From assembly GCF_019636075.1 (NCBI RefSeq), contig NZ_JAHBYG010000030.1, positions 1 to 54,050 of the forward strand: a stretch of DNA of 54,050 nucleotides, in the 5' to 3' direction. Position numbers and translations under genes: made by a program. Each line of letters opens with the position of its first letter. Position 1 is the first letter of the stretch. Below are positions 1 through 8,375 of the stretch, piece by piece. Under the pieces are notes generated by a model. The model worked only from the letters and a program-made list of their open reading frames with translations. It was not told where the DNA came from and did no database searches. Origin of the DNA: Ferrovibrio sp. Its GTDB lineage: Bacteria > Pseudomonadota > Alphaproteobacteria > Ferrovibrionales > Ferrovibrionaceae.

Positions 1-960
1 GGTTCTTCGGTGGCCACGGCGGCCACGGTGGGCACGGTGGCTTTGCCGCTGGTGCGCAAGCATGGCTATAACGAACGCCTGTTCCTCGGCACATTGGCAG
101 CCGGCGGCACGCTCGGCATCCTGATCCCGCCTTCGATCAATATGATCGTGTATGCTGTGCTGACCGATACCTCGATCCCCAAACTTTATCTCGCCGGCAT
201 CCTGCCCGGCCTGGGCCTGGCCGGGTTGTTCATGGCGCTGGTGGTGGTGCTTTGCCTGCTGCGACCGGCCTGGGGCGGCCGCAAGCTGACGCCGACCTGG
301 CATGAACGCCTGCATAGCCTGAAGGATCTGCTGCCGCCGTTGGGCATCTTCCTGGTGGTGGTGGGGTCGATCTATGCCGGCCTGGCCACGCCCACCGAAG
401 CCGCGTCGCTGGGTGTGGTGGCGGCGCTGATCCTGGCGGCCAGCTATGGCAGGCTCAATCTGGCGATGATGAAGGAAGTGCTGGAAAACACCATGCGCAC
501 CACCGCCATGGTGATGCTGATCATCGTGGCCGCGTATTTCCTGAATTTCGTGATCTCCGCCATCGGCCTCACCACCATGCTTACGGATTTCATCGTGGGG
601 CTTGGCCTGTCCAAGTTGCAGATGCTGGTGGCGGTGGTGATTTTCTATCTGATCCTGGGCTGTTTCATGGAAACGCTTTCCATGATGATCACAACGATTC
701 CCATCGTGGCGCCGGTAATGATCGGGCTGGGCTTCGATCCGATCTGGTTCGGCATCGTGCTGATCGTGCTGGTGGAAATGGCATTGATTACGCCGCCGGT
801 GGGGCTCAATCTCTTTGTGGTGCAGTCCCTGCGCAGTCGTGGCACGCTCAACGATGTGATTATCGGTTCAACGCCGTTCGTTGCCGTGATGGTGCTGTTG
901 ATCGTAATGCTGACGGCCTTCCCCGGCATCGCCCTGTGGCTGCCATCCCTGGCCGGTTGA
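1..960 (+). CDS. TRAP transporter large permease, DctM family (5' truncated by window edge)
   Basis: The frame is open from base 1 to the stop at 958-960, so 319 C-terminal residues are visible and the true start lies outside the window. The protein is very hydrophobic, with many membrane segments. Near its visible start it has the DctM-type pattern GTLGILIPPSINMIVY, followed by LAGILPG, and later the motif ATPTEAASLGVVAAL that is typical of TRAP large permeases. It would be the inner-membrane channel that works with a small DctQ subunit and a periplasmic DctP protein, both presumably just upstream. The next gene starts 7 bases after the stop, so it is probably the last transporter gene of an operon continuing into the DUF2848 and pxp genes. 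The substrate is not shown by sequence; 5-oxoproline or a related acid is an inference from the neighbours. Confidence 0.93.
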   Translation, partial: GSSVATAATVGTVALPLVRKHGYNERLFLGTLAAGGTLGILIPPSINMIVYAVLTDTSIPKLYLAGILPGLGLAGLFMALVVVLCLLRPAWGGRKLTPTWHERLHSLKDLLPPLGIFLVVVGSIYAGLATPTEAASLGVVAALILAASYGRLNLAMMKEVLENTMRTTAMVMLIIVAAYFLNFVISAIGLTTMLTDFIVGLGLSKLQMLVAVVIFYLILGCFMETLSMMITTIPIVAPVMIGLGFDPIWFGIVLIVLVEMALITPPVGLNLFVVQSLRSRGTLNDVIIGSTPFVAVMVLLIVMLTAFPGIALWLPSLAG

Positions 961-967
961 GGAAACC

Positions 968-1648
968 ATGCTGACTTTCGAGCGTATCTGGGGCGAGCGC
1001 CAGGATCATGTGGCGGTGGAGATCGACACCTTGATCATTGCCGGCTGGGCCGGGCGCGATGCGGCCGCCATCGAGCATCATATCGAGGAACTGGAGGCCA
1101 TCGGCGTGCCGCGGCCTTCCGCCGTGCCGCTATTCTATCGCGTGAGTGCCGGGCTGCTCAGCCAGGCCGGGCAACTGCAAATGCTGGGGCCGGATTCCTC
1201 GGGCGAGATCGAGCCGGTTGTGCTGTCGCTGGCCGATGGGCTCTGGGTCACCATCGGCTCCGATCATACCGACCGCAAGGCTGAGGCCGCCGGCGTGGCG
1301 CTTTCCAAACAGCTTTGCGCCAAGGCACTGGCCCGCACACTCTGGCGTTACGACGAAGTGGCGCCCCATTGGGATAGCCTGATCCTGCGCGCCTGGGCGG
1401 TGATCGATGGCCAGCGTCGGTTGTATCAGGAAGGGGCCGTGGCCGCTTTGCGCAGTCCGGCCGATCTGATGCAGCGTTATGGCAACACCGCCACTTTGCC
1501 GCCGGGCAGCCTGATGTTTGGCGGAACCCTGGGCGCCATCGGCGGCATCCGCTCGGCCAGCCGTTTCGAGATGGAACTGGAAGATCCCGTTCTGGGCCGA
1601 AAAATCCAGCATGCCTACGATATCGCGGTCTTGCCCGTTATCGCTTGA
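968..1648 (+). CDS. DUF2848 family protein
   Basis: A 226-residue soluble protein with no signal peptide. The segment GSDHTDRKAEAAGVALSKQ and the ending around GGIRSASRFEMELEDPVLGR fit the DUF2848 family, which resembles fumarylacetoacetase-type folds. The family has no settled function, so only the family name is offered. The ATG at 968 follows a short GGAAACC stretch and sits 7 bases after the permease stop, so it is probably translated with the transporter. The next gene, pxpB, begins 47 bases downstream. The position between a TRAP permease and the 5-oxoprolinase genes suggests a role in the same acid or amide catabolism; that is inference. Confidence 0.85.
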   Translation: MLTFERIWGERQDHVAVEIDTLIIAGWAGRDAAAIEHHIEELEAIGVPRPSAVPLFYRVSAGLLSQAGQLQMLGPDSSGEIEPVVLSLADGLWVTIGSDHTDRKAEAAGVALSKQLCAKALARTLWRYDEVAPHWDSLILRAWAVIDGQRRLYQEGAVAALRSPADLMQRYGNTATLPPGSLMFGGTLGAIGGIRSASRFEMELEDPVLGRKIQHAYDIAVLPVIA

Positions 1649-1695
1649 GGCGCCGCCTGTTGTCGCCTGAGGCAATTCAGGGGTATTGATCAGGG

Positions 1696-2424
1696 ATGAG
1701 CGTCTATCCGCAGATACGCGATTTCGGCGATACCGGCTTTGGCGTGGCCTTCGGCGACGGCGTCGATCGTGCAGTGAATGCCCGTGTAATGGCGCTGCAC
1801 GCCGCTATCGGCGATGCCGGTTTGGCTGGGGTGATCGAAACCATTCCCTCCTTCGGCACGCTGTTCGTGCAATACGATCCGCTGCAAACCAGCCGCGCCG
1901 ATCTGGAAGGCGCGGTGCGTGCCATGCTGCCCGGTTTGCAGGCCACGGCCCATCAGGGCCGGCTCTGGCGCATTCCGGTCTGCTACGATGCCGATCTGGC
2001 CCCGGATTTGGCCGATGTGGCCGAACGCTGCAAGATGAAGCCTGATCAGGTGATCGCGCGCCATGCGGCGGGCACGTTTTTCATCTACATGCTCGGCTTC
2101 ATGCCTGGCCTTGCCTATATGGGCGGGCTGGATGAAACGCTGCAATTGCCGCGCCGTTCTTCGCCGCGTGTGAAGGTGCCGCAAGGCTCGGTGGCCATCG
2201 CCGAAACCATGACCACGATCTACCCCTGGGAAAGCCCAGGCGGCTGGCATCTGATCGGCCGCACGCCGATCCGCCTGTTCGATGCCGCGCGGGCGGCGCC
2301 GATCCTGTATGGCGCCGGCGACGAGGTGCGTTTCCAGCCGGTATCGCGCCAGGATTACGATACGCTGGCAGCCAGGGTTTCTGCCGGCAGTTTCGATCAC
2401 GCGGCGCTGGAGCTGGCACGATGA
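1696..2424 (+). CDS. pxpB: 5-oxoprolinase subunit PxpB (KipI / allophanate hydrolase subunit 1 family)
   Basis: A 242-residue protein of the KipI family. The diagnostic stretch FIYMLGFMPGLAYMGGLD is followed by the proline/arginine-rich segment LPRRSSPRVKVPQGSVAIA and by YPWESPGGWHLIGRTP, all hallmarks of PxpB. With PxpC and PxpA it forms the ATP-dependent prokaryotic 5-oxoprolinase that opens 5-oxo-L-proline to glutamate in the cytoplasm. The ATG at 1696 is preceded by CAGGG about 8 bases upstream. Its stop overlaps the pxpC start by 4 bases, consistent with translational coupling. Length and gene order (B, C, A) match the usual operon. The same family was first met as the KipI kinase inhibitor, but the complete three-gene set favours 5-oxoprolinase. 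Confidence 0.95.
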   Translation: MSVYPQIRDFGDTGFGVAFGDGVDRAVNARVMALHAAIGDAGLAGVIETIPSFGTLFVQYDPLQTSRADLEGAVRAMLPGLQATAHQGRLWRIPVCYDADLAPDLADVAERCKMKPDQVIARHAAGTFFIYMLGFMPGLAYMGGLDETLQLPRRSSPRVKVPQGSVAIAETMTTIYPWESPGGWHLIGRTPIRLFDAARAAPILYGAGDEVRFQPVSRQDYDTLAARVSAGSFDHAALELAR

Positions 2425-3467
2425 GCGCGGCGCTTAAAGTGGCTGCTCCGGGCTTGTTCACCACCTTGCAGGATCGCGGTCGGCTGGGTTTTCAGTCGCT
2501 CGGCATGCCGGTGGCTGGTGCGCTGGATATGCTGGGCTTGCAGATCGCCAATGCACTCTGCGGCAATCCGCCGGATATGGCGGCGCTGGAATTGCGCTAT
2601 CTCGGTCCCAGTCTGCTTGTGGAGGCCGAAAGCGTGCGCCTGGCGCTGGCGGGCAATGCCCAGGCCGATATCCTGGCCGCCGATGGCAGCGTCTATCCGC
2701 TTTCATCCTGGCGCTCTTTCACGCTCAAGCAGGGCGATACGCTGCGGGTTGGCAATACCGATGCCGCCGTGGCCTATCTGGCGGTGGCCGGCGGGTTCGA
2801 TTTGCCGCCCTTCATGGGCAGCCTGTCCACCTATACCCGCGCCGCGCTTGGCGGTTTCAAAGGCCGTGCCTTGCAGGCCGGCGATTTGCTGCCGCTGGCC
2901 TTGCCGCAGGCGCCGGCCGGGGGCGACCGGCAGGTTGATGACGCAGCGGGGCTTTACGGCGATGGCCCGATCCGGGTGGTGCTGGGGCCGCAGCAGGATC
3001 GCTTCACGCCGGATGGCATTGCGGCGTTTCTGTCGGGCGAATACCGGGTGACGCAGGAGGCCGACCGCATGGGCATCCGCCTGGAAGGCCCGGCGATTGC
3101 CCATACAAATGGCGCCGATATCGCATCCGAAGGCATTGCCAATGGCGCTGTGCAGGTGCCGGGCAATGGCCAGCCGATCCTGTTGATCGCAGATCGCCAA
3201 ACCACCGGCGGCTATACCAAGATCGCTACCGTGATCTCTGCCGACCTGCCGCGCCTGGGCGGCCTGAAGCCTGGCGCCGCCTTGCGCTTTATCCAGGTCG
3301 GTGTGGCCGAGGCCGAAGCCATCCGCCGCCGGCAGCAGGCGGATTTGCAGGCCTTGCTGGCCGACATGCGGCCCGCCAAGCCGGCCGGGGGGCTGGACCT
3401 GGATGCGCTTTATCGCGAGAATTTGATCAGCGGCATGGTCGATGCCGCGCAAGGAGGCGGCGCATGA
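2421..3467 (+). CDS. pxpC: 5-oxoprolinase subunit PxpC (biotin-dependent carboxyltransferase-like, KipA family)
   Basis: A 348-residue protein of the KipA / allophanate hydrolase subunit 2 family. The N-terminal GLFTTLQDRGRLGFQSLG and GALDMLGLQIANAL are nearly diagnostic, and the C-terminal part has the conserved RMGIRLEGP and ILLIADRQTTGGYTKIATV. It is the partner of PxpB and, with PxpA, carries out ATP-dependent hydrolysis of 5-oxoproline. The ATG overlaps the pxpB stop (ATGA arrangement), and the pxpC stop likewise overlaps the pxpA start, so all three are probably made from one message in fixed ratio. Nothing in the length or motifs suggests damage. Confidence 0.95.
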   Translation: MSAALKVAAPGLFTTLQDRGRLGFQSLGMPVAGALDMLGLQIANALCGNPPDMAALELRYLGPSLLVEAESVRLALAGNAQADILAADGSVYPLSSWRSFTLKQGDTLRVGNTDAAVAYLAVAGGFDLPPFMGSLSTYTRAALGGFKGRALQAGDLLPLALPQAPAGGDRQVDDAAGLYGDGPIRVVLGPQQDRFTPDGIAAFLSGEYRVTQEADRMGIRLEGPAIAHTNGADIASEGIANGAVQVPGNGQPILLIADRQTTGGYTKIATVISADLPRLGGLKPGAALRFIQVGVAEAEAIRRRQQADLQALLADMRPAKPAGGLDLDALYRENLISGMVDAAQGGGA

Positions 3468-4243
3468 ATCACGCAGTGAACCTGAATTCCGATCTTGGCG
3501 AAAGCTATGGTGCCTGGAATATGGGCGATGACGCGGCCATGCTGTCCATCGTCGGTTCGGCCAATGTCGCCTGCGGCTTTCATGGCGGCGATTGGAGCGT
3601 GATGGAACGCACGGTGCGCGAGGCCAAGCGCAACAAGGTCAGCATCGGCGCGCATCCCAGCTATCCCGATCTGCAAGGGTTCGGTCGCCGGCCGATGACC
3701 ATGGCCAACGACGAAGTGAAATCACTGATGGCCTACCAGATCGGCGCCCTGGCCGGCGTGGCGGCGCTGGCCGGCCATCGGGTCAGCCATGTGAAGCCCC
3801 ATGGCGCGATCAACAACAAGGCTGCCGTGGATCGTGCGCTCGCCGATGCGATTGCCGTTGCCTCGGCGGGCGTGGATGCATCTTTGATTTTTCTGGCGCC
3901 CGCGGGTTCCGCCTTGGTGGCTGCCGGCCGCGCGGCCGGCCTGAAAGTGGCGGAAGAGGTGTTTGCCGACCGTAATTACGACGACGATGGCAATCTGGTG
4001 CCACGCGGCCGGCCCGATGCCATGGTGCATGATCCGGAACAGGCATTGCAGAATGTGCTGCGCATGGTGCGCGAGAGCGCCATTGTTTCCGTGTCTGGCA
4101 AACGCATCCCCACGCGGGTGGACAGCATCTGCGTGCATGGCGATTCGGCCGGTGCGGTGGCCATGGCGCGGCATTTGCGGGCCGGCCTGGAAGCCGCCGG
4201 CGTGCGCCTGGCGCCCTTGCCCGAGATCGTTGCCGCAATCTGA
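3464..4243 (+). CDS. pxpA: 5-oxoprolinase subunit PxpA (LamB/YcsF family)
   Basis: A 259-residue cytoplasmic protein of the LamB/YcsF family. The N-terminus contains LNSDLGESYGAWNMGDD, then ANVACGFHGGD and GAHPSYPDLQGFGRR, the conserved acidic and histidine-bearing motifs of this fold. Further on are VKPHGAINNKA and EVFADRNYDDDGNLVPRG, and near the C-terminus ICVHGDSAGAV. PxpA is the subunit believed to bind and hydrolyse the activated 5-oxoproline ring. Its start overlaps the pxpC stop by 4 bases, and an AAGGAGG ribosome binding site sits inside the end of pxpC. The TetR gene follows after 29 bases with no obvious terminator, so the regulator could be co-transcribed. Confidence 0.95.
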   Translation: MNHAVNLNSDLGESYGAWNMGDDAAMLSIVGSANVACGFHGGDWSVMERTVREAKRNKVSIGAHPSYPDLQGFGRRPMTMANDEVKSLMAYQIGALAGVAALAGHRVSHVKPHGAINNKAAVDRALADAIAVASAGVDASLIFLAPAGSALVAAGRAAGLKVAEEVFADRNYDDDGNLVPRGRPDAMVHDPEQALQNVLRMVRESAIVSVSGKRIPTRVDSICVHGDSAGAVAMARHLRAGLEAAGVRLAPLPEIVAAI

Positions 4244-4272
4244 TTGAAGTGATTTTGAGTGAGGGGGAGGCA

Positions 4273-4998
4273 ATGCCAGCAGCCAGGAAAAAGGCCGTGA
4301 AGGCCCGGCGCGCGAAACCCGGTAAAGTCCAGGTCAAATCTGTGCAAGTCCAGTCCAAATCCGGGCAGGCTCAGGCCAAGCCGCGCAGCCGCCAGCCCGA
4401 GGTGACGCGCCGCAATATCCTGGATGCCGCTTTGGTGGAATTCGCCGACAAGGGCCTGGCGGGTGCCCGGGTGGATGAGATCGCCGCGCGCTCGGGCTCC
4501 AACAAGCGCATGATCTATGAGTATTTCGGCAACAAGGAAGGGCTCTGGCTCACCGTGCTGGAAGCCGCCTATGCCCGCATGCGCGAGGAAGAGCATGCCA
4601 TCGATGTGGCGCGCATGAAGCCGATGGATGGCATGCGCTATCTGATGGAATTCAATTTCCGCTTTTGCGCCCGCAACCCGGAATTCATTGCGCTGCTTAC
4701 GGCGGAAAATCTCAACAAATCAACGTATTTGAGCGAATCCGAGAAGGTGCAGAAACTGTATTCGCCGCTGTTGGCGGTGATCCGCGACCTGCTCGAGCGC
4801 GGGCAGCGCGAAGGCGTGTTCCGCAGGGGGGTCGACCCCGTGCATGTCTATCTTACCATCGCCTCGCTGGGCACCTGCTATTTCTCCAATATCCATACGC
4901 TTTCCACGATTTTCGGCCGTGACCTGGCCTCGCAGGCAGAGCTGAAGGCCCGCACCGAGCATTGCGTCGCAGTGGTTCTGGGCTACCTGCGGGCCTGA
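4273..4998 (+). CDS. TetR/AcrR family transcriptional regulator with lysine/glutamine-rich N-terminal tail
   Basis: A 241-residue regulator. Residues about 46-95 form the TetR DNA-binding domain, with RRNILDAALVEFADKGL and the recognition segment SGSNKRMIYEYFGNKEGL. The rest is the helical ligand-binding and dimer domain, whose ligand cannot be read from sequence. I chose the ATG at 4273 because an AGGGGGAGG ribosome binding site lies just upstream; an in-frame GTG at 4249 would add 8 residues but has no such site. The first ~42 residues are an unusual low-complexity tail rich in Lys, Gln, Val and Ser, before the usual domain start. The gene precedes two matching inverted repeats (5039-5058 and 8376-8395), its likely operators, so it probably represses the transporter and catabolic genes downstream. 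Confidence 0.92.
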   Translation: MPAARKKAVKARRAKPGKVQVKSVQVQSKSGQAQAKPRSRQPEVTRRNILDAALVEFADKGLAGARVDEIAARSGSNKRMIYEYFGNKEGLWLTVLEAAYARMREEEHAIDVARMKPMDGMRYLMEFNFRFCARNPEFIALLTAENLNKSTYLSESEKVQKLYSPLLAVIRDLLERGQREGVFRRGVDPVHVYLTIASLGTCYFSNIHTLSTIFGRDLASQAELKARTEHCVAVVLGYLRA

Positions 4999-5038
4999 AA
5001 TCCGGCATCTTTTGCGGCAATCCTGCGGTTGGGGCAAA

Positions 5039-5058
5039 TCGTAACCGGTCAGTTACTT
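5039..5058. promoter_or_regulatory. Probable TetR operator 1, upstream of the binding-protein gene
   Basis: The sequence TCGTAACCGGTCAGTTACTT contains the inverted repeat GTAAC-N6-GTTAC (5041-5056). The same repeat, with the shared surround GTAACC...CAGTTACTT, recurs at 8376-8395 before the catabolic run. It lies 41 bases after the TetR stop and just ahead of a TTGACA box, where a repressor would block the promoter. The size and symmetry fit a TetR dimer; assignment to the adjacent TetR is inference. Confidence 0.65.
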
Positions 5059-5063
5059 ACTCG

Positions 5064-5091
5064 TTGACAAATTCCCCGGCCTCCTGAATTC
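5064..5091 (+). promoter_or_regulatory. Candidate sigma-70 promoter for the tripartite transporter
   Basis: A perfect TTGACA -35 box lies at 5064-5069. The best -10 candidates are TGAATT (5085-5090) or GAATTC (5086-5091), at 15-16 bases spacing, so the -10 is weak. The box begins six bases after the putative TetR operator, and the binding-protein ATG is at 5133. Confidence 0.45.
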
Positions 5092-5132
5092 TGTCCCTCT
5101 AAATATACAAGTCCAATGGGAGGGACGCTCAA

Positions 5133-6167
5133 ATGACCAAGCTCGGCATTTCGCTCGGCTATAAAGCGCTTGGCCTTGCTGCCATGGCGGCGGCAGTTTT
5201 CGCGGCGGTGCCATTCGCTGCCCCGGCACAGGCGCAATGGAAACCCAATAAGCCCATCACCATTATCGTGCCCTGGGCGGCAGGCGGCTCCACCGATCAG
5301 GTGACCCGTGTCACCGCGGCTGAAATCGAAGCGGCGCTTGGCCAGAAGGTGGTTGTGATGAACCAGCCCGGCGCTTCGGGCTCGATCGGCACCAAGAGCG
5401 CCATGGCCGCCCCGAAGGATGGCTATACTTGGACTGCGGGCGCCGCCAAGGATATCGGCACCTATGTGGTTTCCGGCCTGCTCGACACCAAGCTGGACGA
5501 TTGGAATCTTTATCTCAACGTGGCCAATCAGTCGGTGGTCAGCGTCAATGCCAATTCGCCCTACAAGACCCTGAAAGAGCTGCTGGATGCCATGAAGGCC
5601 AAGCCGGGCCAGATTTCGGTGGCTACCGCAGGCGTGAATTCCTCGGGCCATTTCGGCATCGAAGCATTGGCCAAGGGCGCGGGCGTCACCTACAAGCATG
5701 TGTCGTATGATGGCGGCAATCCGGCGGTGATCTCTACCGTTTCAGGCGAAACTGAAGTCACCACCCAGCTCGGCGTCGAGCAAGTGGAAATGATCCGCGC
5801 CAAGCGCCTGCGTCCGCTGGCCGTGCTGGCCGACAAGCCGCTGGAAGTGGATGGCGTGCCCGCCATCGAGCCGGTCACCAAGACCATTCCCGGCTTCCGC
5901 ACCGAAACCAACTATTTCGGCATCTTCGTGCCGAAGGATGTGCCGGCCGAGGTGACCGCTACGCTGAACAAGCTGTGGCAGGACAAGATCAAGACTTCGG
6001 CGACACTGAAAAAGTATGCCACCGAGAAGGGCGCCCTGTTCGGCCCCGAATATGGCGATGCAGCCAAGAAGGCGGCCTTCCCGGCCATCCAGGGCGCAGC
6101 CTGGATTCTGCAGGAAGGCGGCAAGGCCAAGGTTTCGCCCGACACTGTCGGTATCCCGAAGCCCTGA
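5133..6167 (+). CDS. Tripartite tricarboxylate transporter substrate-binding protein (Bug/TctC family)
   Basis: A 344-residue secreted periplasmic protein. Residues about 1-34 are a signal peptide ending at the signal-peptidase site AAPAQAQ. The mature protein starts with PNKPITIIVPWAAGGSTDQVTR, the classic Bug-family opening, followed by VVVMNQPGASGSIGTKSAM and an internal YDGGNPAVISTVSGE segment typical of the ligand pocket. It captures a solute, often a carboxylate, and delivers it to the TctB/TctA membrane pair encoded next. A strong GGGAGGG ribosome binding site precedes the ATG. A terminator-like hairpin follows the gene, so the binding protein is probably made in excess over the membrane subunits. 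The ligand is unknown; the neighbouring enzymes suggest a sugar acid or polyol-like compound. Confidence 0.93.
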   Translation: MTKLGISLGYKALGLAAMAAAVFAAVPFAAPAQAQWKPNKPITIIVPWAAGGSTDQVTRVTAAEIEAALGQKVVVMNQPGASGSIGTKSAMAAPKDGYTWTAGAAKDIGTYVVSGLLDTKLDDWNLYLNVANQSVVSVNANSPYKTLKELLDAMKAKPGQISVATAGVNSSGHFGIEALAKGAGVTYKHVSYDGGNPAVISTVSGETEVTTQLGVEQVEMIRAKRLRPLAVLADKPLEVDGVPAIEPVTKTIPGFRTETNYFGIFVPKDVPAEVTATLNKLWQDKIKTSATLKKYATEKGALFGPEYGDAAKKAAFPAIQGAAWILQEGGKAKVSPDTVGIPKP

Positions 6168-6179
6168 TCGCGTAAACCG

Positions 6180-6229
6180 CGCCGCCCGCCCGGCTTTGTC
6201 GATGCCGGTGCGGGCGGCGTTTTCTCTTT
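6180..6229 (+). terminator. Intrinsic terminator / attenuator between binding protein and tctB
   Basis: A 10-bp perfect stem (CGCCGCCCGC at 6180-6189 with GCGGGCGGCG at 6210-6219) encloses a second stem CCGGC/GCCGG. It is followed by TTTTCTCTTT. Being inside an apparent operon, it probably causes partial termination that favours binding-protein expression. Confidence 0.75.
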
Positions 6230-6254
6230 AAGTGCCGTTGTTAGCGAGTCTGTC

Positions 6255-6794
6255 ATGGCGCAACCCGATATGGTTCCGGCTGCAATTGAAAGCGAGACGA
6301 AAGTCTCGCCACGCAGCGATTTCCGCTCCGGCCTGGGCTGGACCGCGTTGGGCTTGGCTATCGTCTATGGTTCATGGACCATGGATCGCTTGGCGCATCT
6401 TAATGTCAGCCCCTATACCGTACCCGGCTTGGTGCCGGGCGTGCTGGGGGTTTGTATCGCCTTCATGGGGGCGATCCTGACTTTCCGCGCCATCAGCCAG
6501 GGCGCCTTAAAGGCGACGCCGAGAGGCGGTATCAATTTTGCCGAACATGCGCGGCTCTATGTGTCGCTTGCCTTCTGCCTGATGTTCGGCCTGGTGCTGA
6601 TGGGCCATGGCCTGCCTTTCTGGCTAGCCGCAGCGCTTTATATCTCAGGCTTCGTGGCCTTGTTTCAGTGGCCTGAGCGGCAGGAAAAGGGCCAGAATCT
6701 GCGTGGCCTTCTCGTCGCCATCGGCTTCGGCCTGATTGTCGGCCTGGTCATTCATTACGTGTTCGAGGATTTGTTCCTCGTGCGCATGCCTTGA
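6255..6794 (+). CDS. Tripartite tricarboxylate transporter small membrane subunit, TctB family
   Basis: A 179-residue inner-membrane protein with about four hydrophobic segments: near residues 30-50, 60-80, 100-145 (two spans around a short loop) and 155-175. Size, topology and position between a Bug-type binding protein and a TctA-like subunit identify it as TctB; the family is poorly conserved in sequence, so context carries most of the weight. The ATG at 6255 follows the upstream hairpin by about 25 bases. The gene ends 10 bases before tctA, so the two membrane subunits are likely translated together. Confidence 0.85.
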   Translation: MAQPDMVPAAIESETKVSPRSDFRSGLGWTALGLAIVYGSWTMDRLAHLNVSPYTVPGLVPGVLGVCIAFMGAILTFRAISQGALKATPRGGINFAEHARLYVSLAFCLMFGLVLMGHGLPFWLAAALYISGFVALFQWPERQEKGQNLRGLLVAIGFGLIVGLVIHYVFEDLFLVRMP

Positions 6795-6804
6795 GGCTTG
6801 GCTG

Positions 6805-8331
6805 ATGTTCGACGGTCTGATTGCTTTTGGCCATTCGATTGGCAATTTCCTTACCCCGACAACCTTGGCCTATGCGCTGGCTTCCACTTTGGTTGGCTTG
6901 GTGATCGGCGCGCTGCCGGGACTCACCGCCACCATGGGCGTGGCGTTGATGACCACGTTGACCCTCAAGCTGCCTCCCAACGATGCCATTCTGATTCTGA
7001 TCTGCACCTATATCGGTGCGATCTATGGCGGCAGCCGCAGCGCCATCCTGCTGAATATCCCGGGCACCCCGGCTTCGGCGGCGTCCTGTCTGGACGGTTA
7101 TGCCCTGGCGCGCCAGGGCCTGGCCGGTCGGGCTATGGGTATCGCCACTTCAGGCTCGGTGATCGGCACCTGGATCGGCATGATCTGCCTGGCCTTCTTC
7201 ACGCCGGTGCTGGGCGAAATGGCGCTGAAATTCGGCGCCTATGAATTCTTCTGGCTGGCGGTGTTCGGCGTGGTGATTTCGGGCAATCTCACCGGCACGG
7301 ATCCGCTGAAAGGCTGGATTGCCGGCTTTCTGGGCCTGTTCATCGCCGCCATCGGCCAGGAAGGCATGTATGCCTATGATCGCTTTACCTTCGGCGTGCA
7401 CGATCTGTCTGGCGGTATCAGCCTGATCCCCGCATTGGTGGGGGCGTTCGGTTTTGCCGAAGTGCTGACGGTGATGAGCGAGCCGGTGCGCAAATTCACC
7501 ATCAATGCTTTCGATACCGTTATTCCGCGTATCCGCGATGTGCTGCAATATTGGCGCACGGTGATCCGCTCAGGCCTGATCGGCACTTTCATGGGTATTG
7601 TGCCGGGCGTGGGCGAGGATGTGGCGGCTTGGTCCAGCTATGCCGCCGCGCGCCGTGCCAGCAAGGAGAAGGAAAAATTCGGCAAAGGTTCGGTGGAAGG
7701 CCTGATGGCCGCAGAAACCGGCGACAATGCCTGCGTCCCCGGCGCGGTGATTCCGGTGCTCACCCTGGCCGTGCCCGGATCGGCGCCGGCTGCGGTGTTG
7801 CTGGCTGCCATGCTGATCCATGGCGTGCGGCCGGGCCCGCTGATCATGATCGAGAACCCGGGCTTTGTTTACGATGTCGTGGCGATGATGCTGATCGCCT
7901 CCTTCGGCATCCTGTTCTATGGCCTCACGCTCACCAAGCTGCTGGTTAAGATTCTGATGGTGCCGCGCGTGCTGATCATGCCGGTGATTTTCGTGCTTTG
8001 CTGCGTGGGCGCCTATGCCATCGCGGGCCGCTTGTTCGATGTTTACGTGATGCTGGGCTTCGGTGTGGTCGGTTTCCTGCTGCGTAAGCTGAACTATCCG
8101 ATGGCGCCGCTGGTGCTCGGTATCGTGCTGGGCGATATCCTCGACAAGAATCTCCGCCGCGGCCTCACGCTTTCGGATGGCGACCTCACGCCCTTCATCA
8201 TCAGGCCGATCAGCGCGGTGATGCTGGCCGCGATCCTGTTCACCATCCTGATGAGCATACCGATCTGCCGGGAAATGCTTTCGGCGGCTCTTGCGCCGCT
8301 GCGCCGGTTGTTGTCGCGCAATACGCAATAA
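6805..8331 (+). CDS. Tripartite tricarboxylate transporter large membrane subunit, TctA family
   Basis: A 508-residue polytopic membrane protein. Signature elements include LVGLVIGALPGLTATMGVAL near the N-terminus, YGGSRSAILLNIPGTPASAA at about residues 75-95, and later GTFMGIVPGVGEDVAAWSSYA and the turn GDNACVPGAVIPVLTLAVPG. These are the repeated glycine/proline motifs of the TctA family. It forms the translocation path driven by an ion gradient. I chose the ATG at 6805, 10 bases after tctB; the frame is open further upstream, but only across the end of tctB. The gene ends 44 bases before the second TetR operator, so transporter and catabolic genes are separable units under apparently shared control. 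Confidence 0.94.
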   Translation: MFDGLIAFGHSIGNFLTPTTLAYALASTLVGLVIGALPGLTATMGVALMTTLTLKLPPNDAILILICTYIGAIYGGSRSAILLNIPGTPASAASCLDGYALARQGLAGRAMGIATSGSVIGTWIGMICLAFFTPVLGEMALKFGAYEFFWLAVFGVVISGNLTGTDPLKGWIAGFLGLFIAAIGQEGMYAYDRFTFGVHDLSGGISLIPALVGAFGFAEVLTVMSEPVRKFTINAFDTVIPRIRDVLQYWRTVIRSGLIGTFMGIVPGVGEDVAAWSSYAAARRASKEKEKFGKGSVEGLMAAETGDNACVPGAVIPVLTLAVPGSAPAAVLLAAMLIHGVRPGPLIMIENPGFVYDVVAMMLIASFGILFYGLTLTKLLVKILMVPRVLIMPVIFVLCCVGAYAIAGRLFDVYVMLGFGVVGFLLRKLNYPMAPLVLGIVLGDILDKNLRRGLTLSDGDLTPFIIRPISAVMLAAILFTILMSIPICREMLSAALAPLRRLLSRNTQ

Positions 8332-8375
8332 GGGTTTTCCAGGATCGATTGACCAGGATGCCAGCGTCGGGTAAT

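Noticed and set aside
4249..4272. GTG at 4249 as the start of the TetR gene
   Set aside because: The ATG at 4273 has a strong ribosome binding site, which lies inside the longer version.
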